Shown here: positions 53,501-60,239 of the stretch, one piece after another | Numbering within the stretch: position 1 is the stretch's first letter | How the letters are laid out: each line of letters opens with the position of its first letter | Assembly (NCBI RefSeq): GCF_014203715.1 | Contig: NZ_JACHJP010000006.1 | Location: forward strand, 124,001 to 188,000 | Length of the DNA: 64,000 nt | Direction: 5' to 3' | DNA from: Streptosporangium saharense | Lineage (GTDB): Bacteria; Actinomycetota; Actinomycetes; Streptosporangiales; Streptosporangiaceae | Program-made: the position numbers and the translations under genes | The notes under the pieces: generated by a model | Databases searched by the model: none | What the model saw: only the letters and a program-made list of their open reading frames with translations | What the model was told of the DNA's origin: nothing

Positions 53501-55994
53501 GGAGGCCATCGCCTCGGTGTGGGCCGCGGTGCTCGGCCTGGTCCAGGTCGGCGTGCTGGACGACTTCTTCGACCTGGGCGGACATTCGCTGCTCGCCGCA
53601 CAGGTGGTGGCCCGCCTGCGGAAGGCTCTCCCCGCAGGCGGGCGCCAGGTCAGCATCCTGGACCTGTTCAAGTACAGGACCGTGCGTGAGCTGGCCCAGA
53701 TCGTCGAGTCGGGCGAGAGCGGCCCGCGCATGCTGCTGCACCGCCTCACCCCGGCCCGCACCACCACCTCAACCCTCGTCTGCGTGCCGTACGGCGGCGG
53801 CAGCGCGGCCATCTACCAGCCGCTTGCCGACGCGCTGCCCAAGAAGTGGGCGCTGCACGCGGTCGCGGTGCCCGGCCAGGAGATGGGCCTGATCGAGGAG
53901 ACCCGCCCGGTGGCCGAGGTCGCCGAGGGGTGTGTCGAGGAGATCCTCAAGGGGGTCAAGGGCCCGCTGACGCTCTACGGCCACTGCGGTCTCGGCGTCA
54001 TGCTGACCGTGGAGATCGCCAGACGCCTTGAGGCGGCGGGCCGCCAGGTCGACGCCATCTACCTCGGCGGTGTCTTCCCCTTCGCCAGGCCGCAGTCGGC
54101 GCTGGCGTGGATGGCGAACCTGACCGACAAGCTCCGCAGCGACCAGGTCTGGGCCAACGCCCTGCAGGCCGCCGGTCTCGACGTCGACGACCTCGGCCGC
54201 GAGGAGCTGAAGCTGGTCATCGACAACCGCCGCAAGGGCACCAGGGAGGCCGAGCGCTACTTCACCCGCCTGTTCGAGGAGGGGGTCGAGCCGCTCAAGG
54301 CGCCGATCATCTCCGTGGCGGGCGAACGCGACCCGGCTACCGAGTTCTACCAGGAGCGCTTCCGCGAGTGGCACCTGCTGACGAACTCGACCGCGGCGGT
54401 CGTGCTCGACGAGGCGGGCCACTTCTTCCTCAAGTACCGAGCCCAGGAACTGTCGGTCATCCTCACCGGCACTCACAAGGCCATCGCCTCCGGCGAGACC
54501 GAGCCGCTGCGCCGTACGGCACGCTCCACGTGGTGGCTTGAGGGCGTCTCGGACCGGGACCCCTCCGCGCCCGCCTCTCCCGAGGCCGCGGAAAGCGCGG
54601 CGCCGAGGACCGGGCCGAAGCCGAGCATGCGGCGCTTCGCCGCGGTGGCGGCGGGCCAGCTCATCTCGATCGTCGGATCGTCCCTTACCGAGTTCGCGAT
54701 CCCCCTGTGGATCTACATCCACACCGGCTCGCTCGTCAGGTTCGCGCTGTTCGCGGTGCTGGCGCTGGTGCCCGGCATGCTGGTCGCCCCGATCGCGGGC
54801 ACCCTCGTGGACCGCTACGACCGGCGAACGATCATGCTCATCGGTGACATCGGGGCCTTCGGCACCCAGTTCATCATGGGCGTGCTGTTGTGGACCGGCA
54901 ATCTGGACGTCTGGCAGATATACCCGCTCCTGGTGGTGCTGTCGGTCGCGCTCACCTTCCAACGGCTCGCCTACAACTCGGCGATTCCACAGTTGGTCCC
55001 CAAGCGGTTCCTCGGCCACGCCAACGGCGTCGTCCAGATGATCACCGGTACCGCCCAGCTCATCGTCCCGCTGGTCGCCGTCGGCCTGATGTCGCTGATC
55101 GGCCTGGAGGGCATCCTCGCCATCGACGTCGCCTCCTACGTCTTCGCCATCTCGGTCCTGCTGTTCGTCCGCTTCCCCAAGACCATGGCCTGGAAGCGCA
55201 GGGAGACGCTGGTCGCGGAGATGGTCGAGGGCTGGAAGTTCTCCTGGGGCATCAAGGGCTTCCGCGCGATGCTGTTCTTCTTCGCCTTCCTCAACGTCTT
55301 CCTGTCCCCGCTGTTCCTGCTCATCTCCCCGCTGGTGCTGGGCTTCGCGACCCTTGAGGACGTGGGCCGGGTCTCCTTCTTCGGCGGCCTGGGCGTCTTC
55401 CTCGCCGGAATGGCCATGACGATCTGGGGCGGTCCCAGGCGTCAGAGGCTGCGCGGCGTGATGCTCTCCACCCTCGTGCTGTCGGTCTTCTGCCTGATCG
55501 TCGGCTTCCAGCGCAACCTGGTCATCGTCTCCATCGGTGTCTTCGGGATGTCGTTCTGGCTGAGCATGCTCAACGGCGTCTACGCCACGATCATCCAGGT
55601 CAAGGTGCCGCAGCGCTTCCACGGCCGGGTCATCGCCCTGAACACGCTCATCGCGTGGTCCACGCTGCCCATCGGCTTCGGCCTGGTCGCGCCGTACGGC
55701 AGTGCGATCTTCGACCCGCTGATGATGCCGGGCGGCGCGCTCGCCGACACCGTCGGCGCCGTGATCGGCACGGGCCCGGGACGCGGCGTCGGCCTGATGT
55801 ACGTCCTGTTCGCCTTCGCCATCGCCGCCATCGCGCTGGTCGGGATGCGGACTAGGACGCTGTCCAGGTTCGACGAGGAGGTCCCGGACGCGCTCCCCGA
55901 CGACCTGGTCGGCTTCCAGACCCTCCAGCGTCGTCAGGAGTCGCTCGCCGAGGTCGTCCCGATCACCACCAAGAAGCAGCCAACCGGAGTGTGA
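50580..55994 (+). CDS. NRPS3: C-A-T-thioesterase fused to an MFS transporter
   Basis: This 1,804-residue protein joins a complete module, a release domain and a membrane exporter. Condensation: HHTVVDGW near 161. Adenylation: YTSGTTGRPKG near 619; code DFTKVGHVGK, close to the aspartate code DLTKVGHVGK. Carrier: LGGHSLL near 1000. Thioesterase (about 1055-1310): GHCGLG near 1134, so the nucleophile is Cys instead of Ser, with GERDP and AGHFF as likely acid and His. MFS domain: about 1350-1780, 12 hydrophobic segments, DRYDRRTIML loop, and GGALADTVGAVIGTGPGRG as in the stand-alone exporter. The frame is open through all joins. The fusion would tether the last step of assembly to the membrane. 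Confidence 0.93.
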   Translation: MTETTLSDAKRALLAQRLRRREESRTITARDPSVTPPLSHAQERLWFLEQYRPGTTTYTVPVAVRLYGELDEDALRRALDEIVTRHEALRMRFLTTEDGTPELVVDEPRPAELRVTEAADLDAAVELIDEEVATPFDLETGPLFRTLLVRLAPDDHVLLLAAHHTVVDGWSIDLMIRELLALHDGKTLKPAQVGYGDYAIWQRGRDHRREVDHWRDKLAGLPAIELPTDRPRPAEQGYEGASLDFSIDADLTARLAELAKSSGATPYMTLMAAFQVLLARYSGQSDFAVGSPVAGRGLPELDDVVGMFVNTLVLRADLADDPAFTDFLARTRETALDAFAHQELPFDQLVSELNVVRDVSRSPLVQVTFALQNYKAGEEDGRVSYVSLPVRTTRYDLALYLFESPDGLVGNFTYNTALFDPETVELLGSRFDTLLRSIVESPDTRVGELSLLSEEERELVLGFGSSTDLVPTGHDLLHDLVTAQAALTPDAPAVTHEDDTYTYAQLDERSARIAALLRGRYGIGPDSRVGVLLDQSVDVAAALLGVLKSGGAYVPLDPKQPRDRLAYMLEDSGAAVVVTTEDLADLVSGPPVVTLDAETLDETSFEDPGVTPENLAYVIYTSGTTGRPKGVGVQHRQVLNYLAGVRERFAVEPAGVYTLLQSLSFDFGVTIFYLSLMTGGELHLVDPQAPVEELAEQLGCTDYIKMTPSHLASLLADPDVSPAELLPRKLLVLGGEASKWSWARELTEHTTVINHYGPTEATVGISTHAVTDEAERALNLPIGRPLPGARLYVLDEHLRLVPPGMTGEIYLGGDRLARGYLGQPGLTADRFLPDPYGEPGARMYKTGDLGRWLPSGDLCFLGRRDLQVKVRGYRVELSEIESVLTDQPGVAHAVVDLRDDRLIAYLVGEKTTVGELRTALGERLPEYMIPARFVWLDELPLKSHGKVDRARLPEPDEERPDQEAGFVPPETPVEEAIASVWAAVLGLVQVGVLDDFFDLGGHSLLAAQVVARLRKALPAGGRQVSILDLFKYRTVRELAQIVESGESGPRMLLHRLTPARTTTSTLVCVPYGGGSAAIYQPLADALPKKWALHAVAVPGQEMGLIEETRPVAEVAEGCVEEILKGVKGPLTLYGHCGLGVMLTVEIARRLEAAGRQVDAIYLGGVFPFARPQSALAWMANLTDKLRSDQVWANALQAAGLDVDDLGREELKLVIDNRRKGTREAERYFTRLFEEGVEPLKAPIISVAGERDPATEFYQERFREWHLLTNSTAAVVLDEAGHFFLKYRAQELSVILTGTHKAIASGETEPLRRTARSTWWLEGVSDRDPSAPASPEAAESAAPRTGPKPSMRRFAAVAAGQLISIVGSSLTEFAIPLWIYIHTGSLVRFALFAVLALVPGMLVAPIAGTLVDRYDRRTIMLIGDIGAFGTQFIMGVLLWTGNLDVWQIYPLLVVLSVALTFQRLAYNSAIPQLVPKRFLGHANGVVQMITGTAQLIVPLVAVGLMSLIGLEGILAIDVASYVFAISVLLFVRFPKTMAWKRRETLVAEMVEGWKFSWGIKGFRAMLFFFAFLNVFLSPLFLLISPLVLGFATLEDVGRVSFFGGLGVFLAGMAMTIWGGPRRQRLRGVMLSTLVLSVFCLIVGFQRNLVIVSIGVFGMSFWLSMLNGVYATIIQVKVPQRFHGRVIALNTLIAWSTLPIGFGLVAPYGSAIFDPLMMPGGALADTVGAVIGTGPGRGVGLMYVLFAFAIAAIALVGMRTRTLSRFDEEVPDALPDDLVGFQTLQRRQESLAEVVPITTKKQPTGV

Positions 55995-56070
55995 CCCTTC
56001 CATCTGTTCTGTCTGTTCGACGCTTTTCGACCGGGCTCCGGCGCGTGATCTGGAGCCCTTGATCCGGACT

Positions 56071-56155
56071 CCCGTCCGCCGCTTCCCCGCGGAAGTACCT
56101 CCCCGCAGGGGGCGGCGGACGGGACCTCCCCCACCGAGCGCCCGGTGGGGGGAGG
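56071..56155. terminator. Two tandem hairpins after NRPS3
   Basis: The first has perfect 12-base arms CCCGTCCGCCGC and GCGGCGGACGGG; the second has CCTCCCCCACCG and its complement with one bulged G. Together they probably end the rightward operon. The 302-base gap 55995-56296 shows nothing else that I can support. Confidence 0.65.
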
Positions 56156-56296
56156 AGCCTCTGCGGACGGCGAGGACGACGCGGTGTGGGGCACCTGCGC
56201 TCGTCCCCGCCTCACCCGACGAGGCAAAGACAGGCACGGCGGGGTGAGGACCTCCCCGGACCCCCTTGCCGGGACCCCCACCCCGCCGCGCCCGTC

Positions 56297-56500
56297 TCAC
56301 CCGCCGCCGTCACCGAACCAGACGAGGTCGGAGCGAAGCCGCTTCGCGGCACTCTGAGCGCTGTTCCACAGCCCATGCGCCCCACCGTCGGCCCTCACGG
56401 TAGCCGCCTGCCCACCCGGCAGGGTCACCCCATAGGCCAACACCTCCCCCCGAACCAGCGCGAACGCCTGGGGAACGTGCTTCTCGTCGGTGTTCTCCAT
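56297..56500 (-). CDS. Small hypothetical protein (67 aa)
   Basis: I do not recognise a family. The protein begins MENTDEKHVPQAFALVRGE and contains YGVTLPGGQAATVRADGG and SAAKRLRSDLVWFGDGGG; it has no signal peptide or membrane segment. ATG 56500 has GAGGAG seven bases upstream; an in-frame start at 56638 lies in the promoter. It is divergent from a GntR gene, with a TTGACT/CACTAT promoter and a GTTCTAG site between them, so that regulator probably controls it. Confidence 0.65.
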   Translation of the reverse strand: MENTDEKHVPQAFALVRGEVLAYGVTLPGGQAATVRADGGAHGLWNSAQSAAKRLRSDLVWFGDGGG

Positions 56501-56590
56501 GTCGGTACTCCTCTTCGATGGACTTCCGATGCGTTTCTCCTGCGACACAGGCAGGTCACCATCCCTCGCCTTTCGAGCGAGGTCAGCTCT

Positions 56591-56644
56591 ATAGTGTTCT
56601 AGAGCGGTACTGAAGTCAACGGGTGATTCAGAGTGCACTAGAAC
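56591..56644. promoter_or_regulatory. Divergent promoter with GTTCTAG/CTAGAAC operator pair
   Basis: On the minus strand TTGACT and CACTAT are 17 bases apart (56619-56591). GTTCTAG (56596-56602) overlaps this -10, and its inverted copy CTAGAAC (56638-56644) lies 12 bases before the GntR start. This is the layout of an autoregulated repressor with a divergent target. Confidence 0.6.
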
Positions 56645-56656
56645 AGGGGTTTTGTG

Positions 56657-57394
56657 ATGGGTGACGGTTTTGAGGGGCTGGCACCGTACAGGCGGATCGC
56701 CGCGCGGATCAGAGTCAGAATCGAGAGCGGTGAGATCCAGCCGGGCGACCGCATCCCCTCGGTGCGGGAGATCGTGCGAGACGAGGGAGTGGCGACGGCT
56801 ACCGCCACCCGGGTCGCCGCCGTGCTGAGGGCGGAGGGCTACGCCACGTCGGTTCCGGGCATCGGAACGATCGCCGTACTTCCTAGGAAGCTCACCACGG
56901 GTCCGGACCGGCTCCAGATGCTGCGGGCCACGGGAAGTGGCTACCGCCCCGGGGAGCAGGCCGAGATCCTGGGCGCCGATCTCGCTCCCGCGTCAGAGGA
57001 AGTCGCCGACGCGTTGGGCGTGGAGACCGAAACTCCCGTGATCCGCCGTCGTCGGGCGTACCGGGACGACGCGGGCATCGTGGCGCTGTCGACGTCGTGG
57101 CTTCCCGGAGGCCTGGCTGAGGCGGTTCCGGAACTGCTGGTCACCGAACCACTGCCCGCGATGACCTTCGGCCTGGTCGAGGAGCGGACTGGTCGCCGTG
57201 CCGTACGACGGCGTGACGTGATCGCCATCAGGCCAGCGCCTGCAGACGTGGCCGAGCTGCTCGGGGTAGGGGAGGACACGCCCGTCCTGACCATGACCAA
57301 CCACTACTGGGACCAGCATGGGGAGGTGACCGAATACGCCGTGGACTTCCTCGCCCCCGGCCGGGAGCTCTCCGTTGACCACGACCTTGAGTAG
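56657..57394 (+). CDS. GntR/HutC-family regulator 1
   Basis: This 245-residue regulator has an N-terminal winged helix (YRRIAARIRVRIESGEIQPG then PSVREIVRDEGVATATATRV) and a C-terminal UTRA ligand domain (ALGVETETPVIRRRRAYRDD, then TNHYWDQHGEVTEYAVDFL). ATG 56657 is preferred to the GTG directly before it. It faces the small 67-residue gene across an operator pair. The ligand is unknown. Two further intact GntR-type genes and a broken one follow in the same direction. Confidence 0.85.
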   Translation: MGDGFEGLAPYRRIAARIRVRIESGEIQPGDRIPSVREIVRDEGVATATATRVAAVLRAEGYATSVPGIGTIAVLPRKLTTGPDRLQMLRATGSGYRPGEQAEILGADLAPASEEVADALGVETETPVIRRRRAYRDDAGIVALSTSWLPGGLAEAVPELLVTEPLPAMTFGLVEERTGRRAVRRRDVIAIRPAPADVAELLGVGEDTPVLTMTNHYWDQHGEVTEYAVDFLAPGRELSVDHDLE

Positions 57395-57456
57395 GACACG
57401 GGGCGTCTGACATCGTGGGCCTTCCACGGACGTGATTCGGGGCTGGAATCATTTAT

Positions 57457-57517
57457 GTACTACGTACTTCATAAACCGAACATCGGGATGTGGCAAGCGG
57501 AATGAAGTACGTAGTAC
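57457..57517. promoter_or_regulatory. Inverted 16-bp operator pair upstream of GntR gene 2
   Basis: GTACTACGTACTTCAT (57457-57472) and its exact reverse complement ATGAAGTACGTAGTAC (57502-57517) are 29 bases apart. A TAGGAT hexamer at 57527-57532 ends seven bases before the start, as for a leaderless transcript. Confidence 0.7.
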
Positions 57518-57539
57518 AGCGCTGGCTAGGATCGGACGT

Positions 57540-58328
57540 ATGTCCGCTGCCAGCCAGTACCGTGAGATCGCCAATATCGTCCGGATTCGCGTCCAGGACG
57601 GGACCTACGCGCGAGGTGGTCAGCTTCCTCGTGAGGAGGACCTGGCCGCCCAGCTCGGGGTCAACCGGGTGACGGTGAACAGGGCGTTGAAGGTCCTCGT
57701 CGCCGAAGGGCTTCTGCGCGTTCACCGGGGGAAGGGAACTTTCGTCCGCGACCTTCCTCCGCTTCCTCGGCACGCCGCCGTCAGGCACAGCCGGGAGCAC
57801 CGGGAACGCGGAGAATCCCGGGGAGCGTTGGCCGCCGAGTTGACGGAGCTGGGCTACGAGCTGCGCTCGGACAACACGGTCGGTCCCGGTAGGCCGCCGG
57901 AGCACGTCGCCGAGATCCTCGGTGTGGCCCCCGGGACGGACAGCGTCATCGTGCGCGGGCGTCACATGAAGGTGATCCCTTCCGAGGGCCGCGGAGAGGT
58001 GCCCGTCCAGATCGCGACGAGCTACATCCCGCGTGTCATCGCCGACGGCACGCCGATCGCCGAAGACGACTCCGGTGTGGGCGGCATCTCAAGCCGCCTG
58101 GCGGAGCTGGGGTACGGCCAGCGGGAGATCGAGGAGCGCATCACGGTCCGGCCGCCGACCGAGGAAGAGTCCAGACTGCTGGAGATGGCCGACGACCAGC
58201 GGGTCTACGACATCACCCACATCGGGTGGACTGCCGACGACCGCCCCGTGAAGGTGACGACCTACGTCATGCCCACCCACCAGTGGGACCTGAGATACCG
58301 CTATCCGGTGGATCCGACGGACGGCTGA
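57540..58328 (+). CDS. GntR/HutC-family regulator 2
   Basis: This 262-residue regulator has a winged helix (YREIANIVRIRVQDGTYARG then LAAQLGVNRVTVNRALKVL) and a UTRA domain ending RPVKVTTYVMPTHQWDLRYR. ATG 57540 is chosen because the upstream in-frame extension covers the palindromic operators. The perfect inverted operator pair in its promoter suggests tight autoregulation. I see no obvious target gene beside it other than itself and the degraded copy downstream. Confidence 0.85.
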   Translation: MSAASQYREIANIVRIRVQDGTYARGGQLPREEDLAAQLGVNRVTVNRALKVLVAEGLLRVHRGKGTFVRDLPPLPRHAAVRHSREHRERGESRGALAAELTELGYELRSDNTVGPGRPPEHVAEILGVAPGTDSVIVRGRHMKVIPSEGRGEVPVQIATSYIPRVIADGTPIAEDDSGVGGISSRLAELGYGQREIEERITVRPPTEEESRLLEMADDQRVYDITHIGWTADDRPVKVTTYVMPTHQWDLRYRYPVDPTDG

Positions 58329-58422
58329 CACGAAAACTTCCTTCCAGGGGGCTGGTCGCGCGGCCTCCTGAGGGCTCTCATGGGAAGAACACGGGGGACG
58401 GGAAGCTGTCGGTGGGGGTTCC

Positions 58423-58964
58423 ATGATCGGGCGACTGGACCGTTTCGGCTCTCGGCGGCATCTCAGTTCCCAGCGCCCCGAAGGCACCGGTCCGCTCGAA
58501 GCCGAGGCCGCCGACCAGGGTGTTCACCGTGAGCTGTCCTCAGAGAGGTCGAGTCGGCCGCTCCTATGCGGGACATCGCGGATCTGCTGAGGATCGCCGT
58601 GGACATTCCGCTCGTCGTGCGGCGCCACCTCGTCGTTCTGGACGGCCATCCGGCGGCGACCGCCGACTCCTACATTCCAGCTCATCTGGTCGAGGGAACC
58701 CGGATCGCCCGTCCGGAGAAAATCCCCGGGGGCGTGCACGCCGCCCTCGCCGAGATCCTCGGAGCACCACTCACCCGCGCGGTGGAGACACTCGTGGCCC
58801 GGATGCCCACCCTGGTCGAGACGGAGACACTGCAACTCCTGCCGGGTACGCCCGTGGTCGAGCTCGTTCGCACGATCCACGCGGGGGATCGGCCGGTCGA
58901 GGTGACGGCCTGGTTGTTCGATGCGAGCCGTCACCGGTTCGTCTATGACGTACCGATGGACTGA
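58423..58964 (+). pseudogene. Degraded GntR/HutC gene: UTRA domain with a frameshift
   Basis: From 58423 one frame reads GTGPLEAEAADQGVHRELS, the start of a UTRA domain; near 58540 the homology moves to another frame (VESAAPMRDIADLLRI) and continues to the stop at 58964 with SYIPAHLVEGTRIA and PVEVTAWLFDASRHRFVYDV. An in-frame TGA blocks the second frame upstream. No winged helix is found in the 94 bases before it. It is a decayed relative of the two neighbouring regulators. Confidence 0.7.
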
Positions 58965-58995
58965 CGCTCTGCAGGGATCTCAACGGAGGGAAGAC

Positions 58996-59712
58996 GTGAA
59001 GCCCGATACCCGAGACCAGTCCGAGCGGATCGCCGCTGATCTTCGTGTTCAGATCACGACCGGACAGCTTCCACCCGGCGCGCGGCTTCCGTCCATTCCG
59101 GTGTTGGCCGCTGAACGTGGTGTCTCAACGACCGCTGTGCAGGCCGCCTGGGACATTCTCAAGGCGGAGGGCTATCTCGTCAGCGAGACGGGAAAGGGTG
59201 TGTCCGTGCGCGACCATCACCAGTTCACGATGGACGTCACCGCGTATTTCGATCCCGCCGAGCGAGGGATCGAATACAGGGTGCTCGTCGTCGCCGAGGT
59301 GGAGGCGCCCGTCGATGTAGCCGCTGCCCTTGGTGAGGAACGAGCCGTTCTGCGACACCGACTGATGCTTCATCAGGATGAGCCCGTGGAACTGTCCTGG
59401 TCCTACTATCCGGTCAGCCTTGCCGTGGGGACTCCGCTGGCGGAACAGCGGAAACTTCAGGGAGGAGCGCCCAGGGTTCTCCGAGAACTCGGCTATCCCG
59501 AACGCGAGTTCGTGGACCGGTTGTCGGCTCGTCTGCCGACGATCGAGGAGGCGGAGGCCCTCGACATCCCCCAAGGGGTTCCCGTTCTCCGGCAGTTCCG
59601 CACGGTGTATTCCACCGATGAACGACCGGTGGAAGTAAGCGTGATCATCAAGCCGGGGCACCTCTACGAACTGTCCTATCGCCAGTCGGTCTCCGTGGAT
59701 GACCAGAGGTAA
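58996..59712 (+). CDS. GntR-family regulator 3
   Basis: This 238-residue protein has a GntR winged helix (SERIAADLRVQITTGQLPPG then LAAERGVSTTAVQAAWDILK) and a UTRA-like C-terminal domain ending RPVEVSVIIKPGHLYELSYR. GTG 58996 has GGAGGG five bases upstream. It follows the degraded copy by 31 bases and ends 12 bases before the convergent MarR gene. The C-terminal domain is less typical than in the other two. Confidence 0.82.
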   Translation: MKPDTRDQSERIAADLRVQITTGQLPPGARLPSIPVLAAERGVSTTAVQAAWDILKAEGYLVSETGKGVSVRDHHQFTMDVTAYFDPAERGIEYRVLVVAEVEAPVDVAAALGEERAVLRHRLMLHQDEPVELSWSYYPVSLAVGTPLAEQRKLQGGAPRVLRELGYPEREFVDRLSARLPTIEEAEALDIPQGVPVLRQFRTVYSTDERPVEVSVIIKPGHLYELSYRQSVSVDDQR

Positions 59713-59724
59713 TCATCACTTGGG

Positions 59725-60177
59725 TCAGGACGAGGACTTGCGGAGTTCTCGGGTGGCGGCTCGGTAGGCGTGGCCTATGTGGGAGAGCAGGCCCAGGAGC
59801 ACGGGGATCTGTTCCGGCGTGTAGCGCGCGCCGATCGCGTCCAGGTGGCGTCTCGCGGAGTCGCGGGTGGCCTCGTAGTCGCCTAGGCCGTCTTCGAGCA
59901 GTTCCACGGTGACCGTACGGCGGTCGCGTTCGCCGCGCACCCGCCGTACGTAACCCGCCTTCTCCAGGCGGTCGATCAGCCGGGTCGTCGAGGCCGACGG
60001 CAGCCCGAGTTCCTCGGCGATGGCCCCGACGGCGAGAGGGCCGCGCATCTCCAGCAGGATGACGGCGGCGACGTCGGCCGGTTGCAGGCCGAGCCGGTTG
60101 GCCACCGCCTCGTTGTGCTGCACGACCGCGATCAGGAACTCGCGGTAGATGTCATCTTCCGGGTTTTTGTGGGCCAC
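59725..60177 (-). CDS. MarR-family regulator
   Basis: This 150-residue regulator has the MarR winged helix (GAIAEELGLPSASTTRLIDR then LEKAGYVRRVRGERDRRTVTV, the wing). The GTG start at 60177 lies 62 bases from the divergent flavin monooxygenase start. A perfect palindrome in the gap is the likely operator. MarR proteins usually release DNA on binding a phenolic or drug-like compound, which the monooxygenase might then modify. Confidence 0.88.
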   Translation of the reverse strand: MAHKNPEDDIYREFLIAVVQHNEAVANRLGLQPADVAAVILLEMRGPLAVGAIAEELGLPSASTTRLIDRLEKAGYVRRVRGERDRRTVTVELLEDGLGDYEATRDSARRHLDAIGARYTPEQIPVLLGLLSHIGHAYRAATRELRKSSS

Positions 60178-60211
60178 TCGTCCAACCTACTCCAGCTCGG
60201 TATATCTTCAT

Positions 60212-60228
60212 ATCGGAGATACTCCGAT
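60212..60228. promoter_or_regulatory. Palindromic operator between MarR and monooxygenase genes
   Basis: ATCGGAG-ATA-CTCCGAT is a perfect inverted repeat with 7-base arms, 11 bases before the monooxygenase start and 34 bases from the MarR start. Confidence 0.65.
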
Positions 60229-60239
60229 TTGGGGGAAAT

